Assembly (NCBI GenBank): GCA_031263965.1
Contig: JAISES010000443.1
Location: forward strand, 1-7,393
Origin: Prevotella sp.
Lineage (GTDB): Bacteria; Bacteroidota; Bacteroidia; Bacteroidales; Dysgonomonadaceae
Length of the DNA: 7,393 nt
Reading direction: 5' to 3'
Each line of letters opens with the position of its first letter. Within the stretch, counting starts at the first letter, position 1. Shown here piece after piece: positions 6,815-7,393 of this stretch. The translations under genes were made by a program, and so were the position numbers. Below the pieces are notes generated by a model that was not told the DNA's origin, ran no database searches, and saw only the letters and a program-made list of their open reading frames with translations.

Positions 6815-7393
6815 ATGAGAAAAATATTATTCCTTATTTTATTGATATGCCATATAACCGGATTATACTCTCAAGCTCCGGTTGGAACCTATGAGGTTTA
6901 TTTTATTGGCTGGTTAAGGGGAGAAGATAATCACCATTGTGGAAACGCGTATGTAACCATGACTTTAAATAATGAGACCATATACATATTTAATGCTACA
7001 TATGAACAATATTCCGCTCCTCAATATTTTGATAAGAATAGTACAATAATTACTTTCAACGCTGATAAAAATCTCACTAAGCTATTTTTTTCAGCTAGAA
7101 GGCGTATCGAAAGTGAATGCCGTGGCACCACGCATTATAATGCCGGAAGTATAAGCTACGGATTAAATGATCCCTGTTATACATTAGCCTTTCAATTTTC
7201 CGATTTTCAGAATGAAGAAGATGGTGATGGACTATGGAGTTCATCGTTCACGCTGTATATAAGACCTATATTAAAGATTGTTGACAGTGATCCGTCCAAA
7301 AACTTTCTTTCCTCAGAAGACAGGGTTACCATTCACTCACATTCCCATTTTAAATATGGAGAATATAATTGGCAATATCGTATAAATGGTTCA
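6815..7393 (+). CDS. Exported protein, N-terminal 193 aa (runs off window), possible surface protein
   Basis: The frame is open from the ATG at 6815 to the last base with no stop, so only the N terminus is visible. An in-frame TAA at 6800-6802 fixes the start. Residues 1-19 form a signal peptide (RK, hydrophobic 4-17, LYS before Gln20), matching the Bacteroidetes preference for Gln at +1. Residues 24-152 look like one all-beta domain with three cysteines (C42, C102, C121). A second module appears to begin at about 153: its YNWQYRINGS (184-193) resembles the Y-x-W-Q-Y core of Ig-like modules that I associate with large Bacteroidota surface proteins. That resemblance is from memory. Base composition is lower than in the second gene: I counted 128 G+C in 6901-7260 (about 36%) against 168 in 5941-6300 (about 47%). 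It sits 24 bp downstream of the FnIII gene in the same probable operon. Full length, C-terminal domain and function are not visible. Confidence 0.88.
   Translation, partial: MRKILFLILLICHITGLYSQAPVGTYEVYFIGWLRGEDNHHCGNAYVTMTLNNETIYIFNATYEQYSAPQYFDKNSTIITFNADKNLTKLFFSARRRIESECRGTTHYNAGSISYGLNDPCYTLAFQFSDFQNEEDGDGLWSSSFTLYIRPILKIVDSDPSKNFLSSEDRVTIHSHSHFKYGEYNWQYRINGS

Overview
The window looks like Bacteroidota DNA, most likely order Bacteroidales. Four things point there: a Bacteroidetes-style 5S rRNA tail, a perfect TAnnTTTG/TTTG promoter of the Bacteroidetes housekeeping sigma factor, starts without a Shine-Dalgarno sequence, and signal peptides with Gln at or near the cleavage point. The genus cannot be told from this window.

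Layout. Bases 1-90 are the 3' part of a 5S rRNA gene, the end of an rRNA operon that lies mostly upstream. An intrinsic terminator follows (about 100-145), then a promoter (157-187). Three co-directional genes come next with short gaps (29 and 24 bp) and no terminator between them. The first (243-4676) encodes a 1477-residue exported, beta-rich protein that I cannot assign to a family. The second (4706-6790) encodes a 694-residue exported protein built almost entirely of fibronectin type III-like modules. The third (6815 to the window end) encodes the first 193 residues of another exported protein, cut off by the window edge.

The arrangement suggests one transcript for a set of envelope or surface proteins. 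All three have N-terminal signal peptides. None of the visible proteins shows an enzyme motif, a convincing lipobox, or (in the two complete ones) a Type IX secretion C-terminal signal. How the proteins work together is unknown. A structural or adhesive surface assembly is the simplest inference, but nothing in the sequence proves it. A near-identical 9-base motif, ACTTAA(C/A)AC, lies just upstream of all three start codons and may be a shared translational or regulatory signal. No mobile element, tRNA, CRISPR array or minus-strand gene was found, and no gene-free stretch exceeds about 150 bases.
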